Shown piece by piece: positions 63,523 to 64,000 of a DNA stretch of 64,000 nucleotides. The stretch comes from Volvox africanus (Eukaryota; Chlorophyta; Chlorophyceae; Chlamydomonadales; Volvocaceae), in assembly GCA_030268105.1 (NCBI GenBank), contig BSDZ01000034.1, positions 34,414 to 98,413 on the forward strand, in the 5' to 3' direction. A program made the translations under genes and the position numbers. How positions within the stretch are numbered: position 1 is the first letter of the stretch; each line of letters opens with the position of its first letter. The notes beneath the pieces were generated by a model that made no database searches, was not told where the DNA came from, and saw nothing but the letters and a program-made list of their open reading frames with translations.

Positions 63523-64000
63523 AGGGTGGGCTATGGTTATGTAGAGCGACGGAGCATAATCAGGTCTAAAGGCGAAGGTTTCACAGCTTTCCTTTATCCG
63601 GTTGTAACACTGAAGCAAAGTAATTTGAATGGCAATGTAGGGGCGCTTCCGTGTGGCGATAAGAACCCCGTATTACCATAATCGGTCCGCTGTTCGTGGC
63701 TTCGGGCCGTACATTGGAACAACAGATTACGTAGGTTCATCGCAAAGGATTTCTTGAGCTCCTATTGAACTGTAATTTCAATTGGTACAATTGAGCTCGC
63801 GTAAGCTCAAAGACATCAACACCGCACAAGTGTGTGTTTCACCAATACCGGTTCGGAGGCCCCAAGAGCGCAAGGTTATCACCTTGTATAGTACTGGTCT
63901 TCCCCATAGTAGGGAATCTAAAGTCCTGAAATTCCTTACATAATGCGACCACTGGACTGTGGCCCACGGTAGCTTGCCGTACACTATCACGTGTCCTGAA
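63523..64000 (-). other. Candidate 5' exons of copy 12, cut by right edge
   Basis: Segments 63609–63523 and 63761–63677 are complete. The most 5' candidate exon begins at 63883 and runs off the window, so its ATG is not included. The sequence equals 428–905. Confidence 0.4.

Larger units (their letters stand above)
1..64000. repeat. Tandem macrosatellite of a ~5-kb gene-bearing unit
   Basis: The whole window consists of direct head-to-tail copies of one unit. Measured between the same landmark in successive units, the lengths are about 5199, 5587, 5015, 5363, 5373, 5522, 5467, 5344, 4705, 5011, 5322 and 5187 bp. The length differences are mostly explained by the number of nested 174-bp monomers (4, 6, 3, 5, 5, 6, 6, 5, 1, 3, 5, 4) plus small indels. 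Unique parts of the units read as identical over hundreds of bases; one of the few clear substitutions I found is a C for A near 50537. The window starts inside one gene copy and ends inside another, so the array is longer than 64 kb. Such uniformity suggests recent amplification or ongoing homogenisation by unequal exchange or gene conversion. This is inference; the repetition is directly visible. Confidence 0.97.

Noticed and set aside
1..64000. CRISPR array, ribosomal DNA repeat or prophage as explanation of the tandem structure
   Set aside because: The unit is far too long for CRISPR spacers, has no rRNA-like stretches, and carries spliceosomal introns instead of compact phage genes.
1..64000. 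Retrotransposon or DNA transposon as the repeated unit
   Set aside because: I see no reverse transcriptase, integrase or transposase motifs, no long terminal repeats or terminal inverted repeats at unit borders, and no target-site duplications.

Overview
The window is one long head-to-tail tandem array. A unit of about 4.7–5.6 kb is repeated twelve times and continues past both edges. Reading the first base of the window as the start of a unit, the units run 1–5199, 5200–10786, 10787–15801, 15802–21164, 21165–26537, 26538–32059, 32060–37526, 37527–~42870, ~42871–47575, 47576–52586, 52587–57908 and 57909–63095, with a partial thirteenth from 63096. Outside a few damaged patches I see almost no substitutions between units. 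They differ mainly in a nested 174-bp minisatellite (1 to 6 monomers per unit), a small intronic indel site, and single-base changes in homopolymer runs.

Each unit appears to carry one multi-exon gene on the minus strand. Seven segments with GT–AG boundaries and matching phases (in the first complete copy 5448–5158, 5005–4886, 4713–4642, 4241–4129, 3943–3895, 3808–3361 and 3079–2844) join into one reading frame of 442 codons that ends in TGA. Candidate 5' exons lie upstream (428–514, 582–666 and 788–961 in the first unit), but one junction there does not keep frame. I do not recognise the protein. It has a short charged, helix-prone stretch, a proline-rich stretch, a tryptophan cluster and a basic patch near the C-terminus.

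Between neighbouring genes lies about 1.9 kb without a convincing gene. Going left to right in the unit it holds a palindrome and hairpin, a CA/TG-rich alternating tract, a 79-bp-period duplication, the 174-bp minisatellite, and about 440 bp of unique sequence before the stop codon of the gene.

Short canonical spliceosomal introns (67–400 nt) and satellite-like organisation point to a eukaryotic nuclear genome with roughly balanced base composition. An intron-rich alga or other protist would fit, but nothing here fixes the lineage. There are no bacterial operons, rRNA or tRNA genes, recognisable transposases, or CRISPR arrays. Several copies carry clustered indels or homopolymer losses that look more like long-read consensus errors than evolution, so frameshifts in individual copies should be read with caution.
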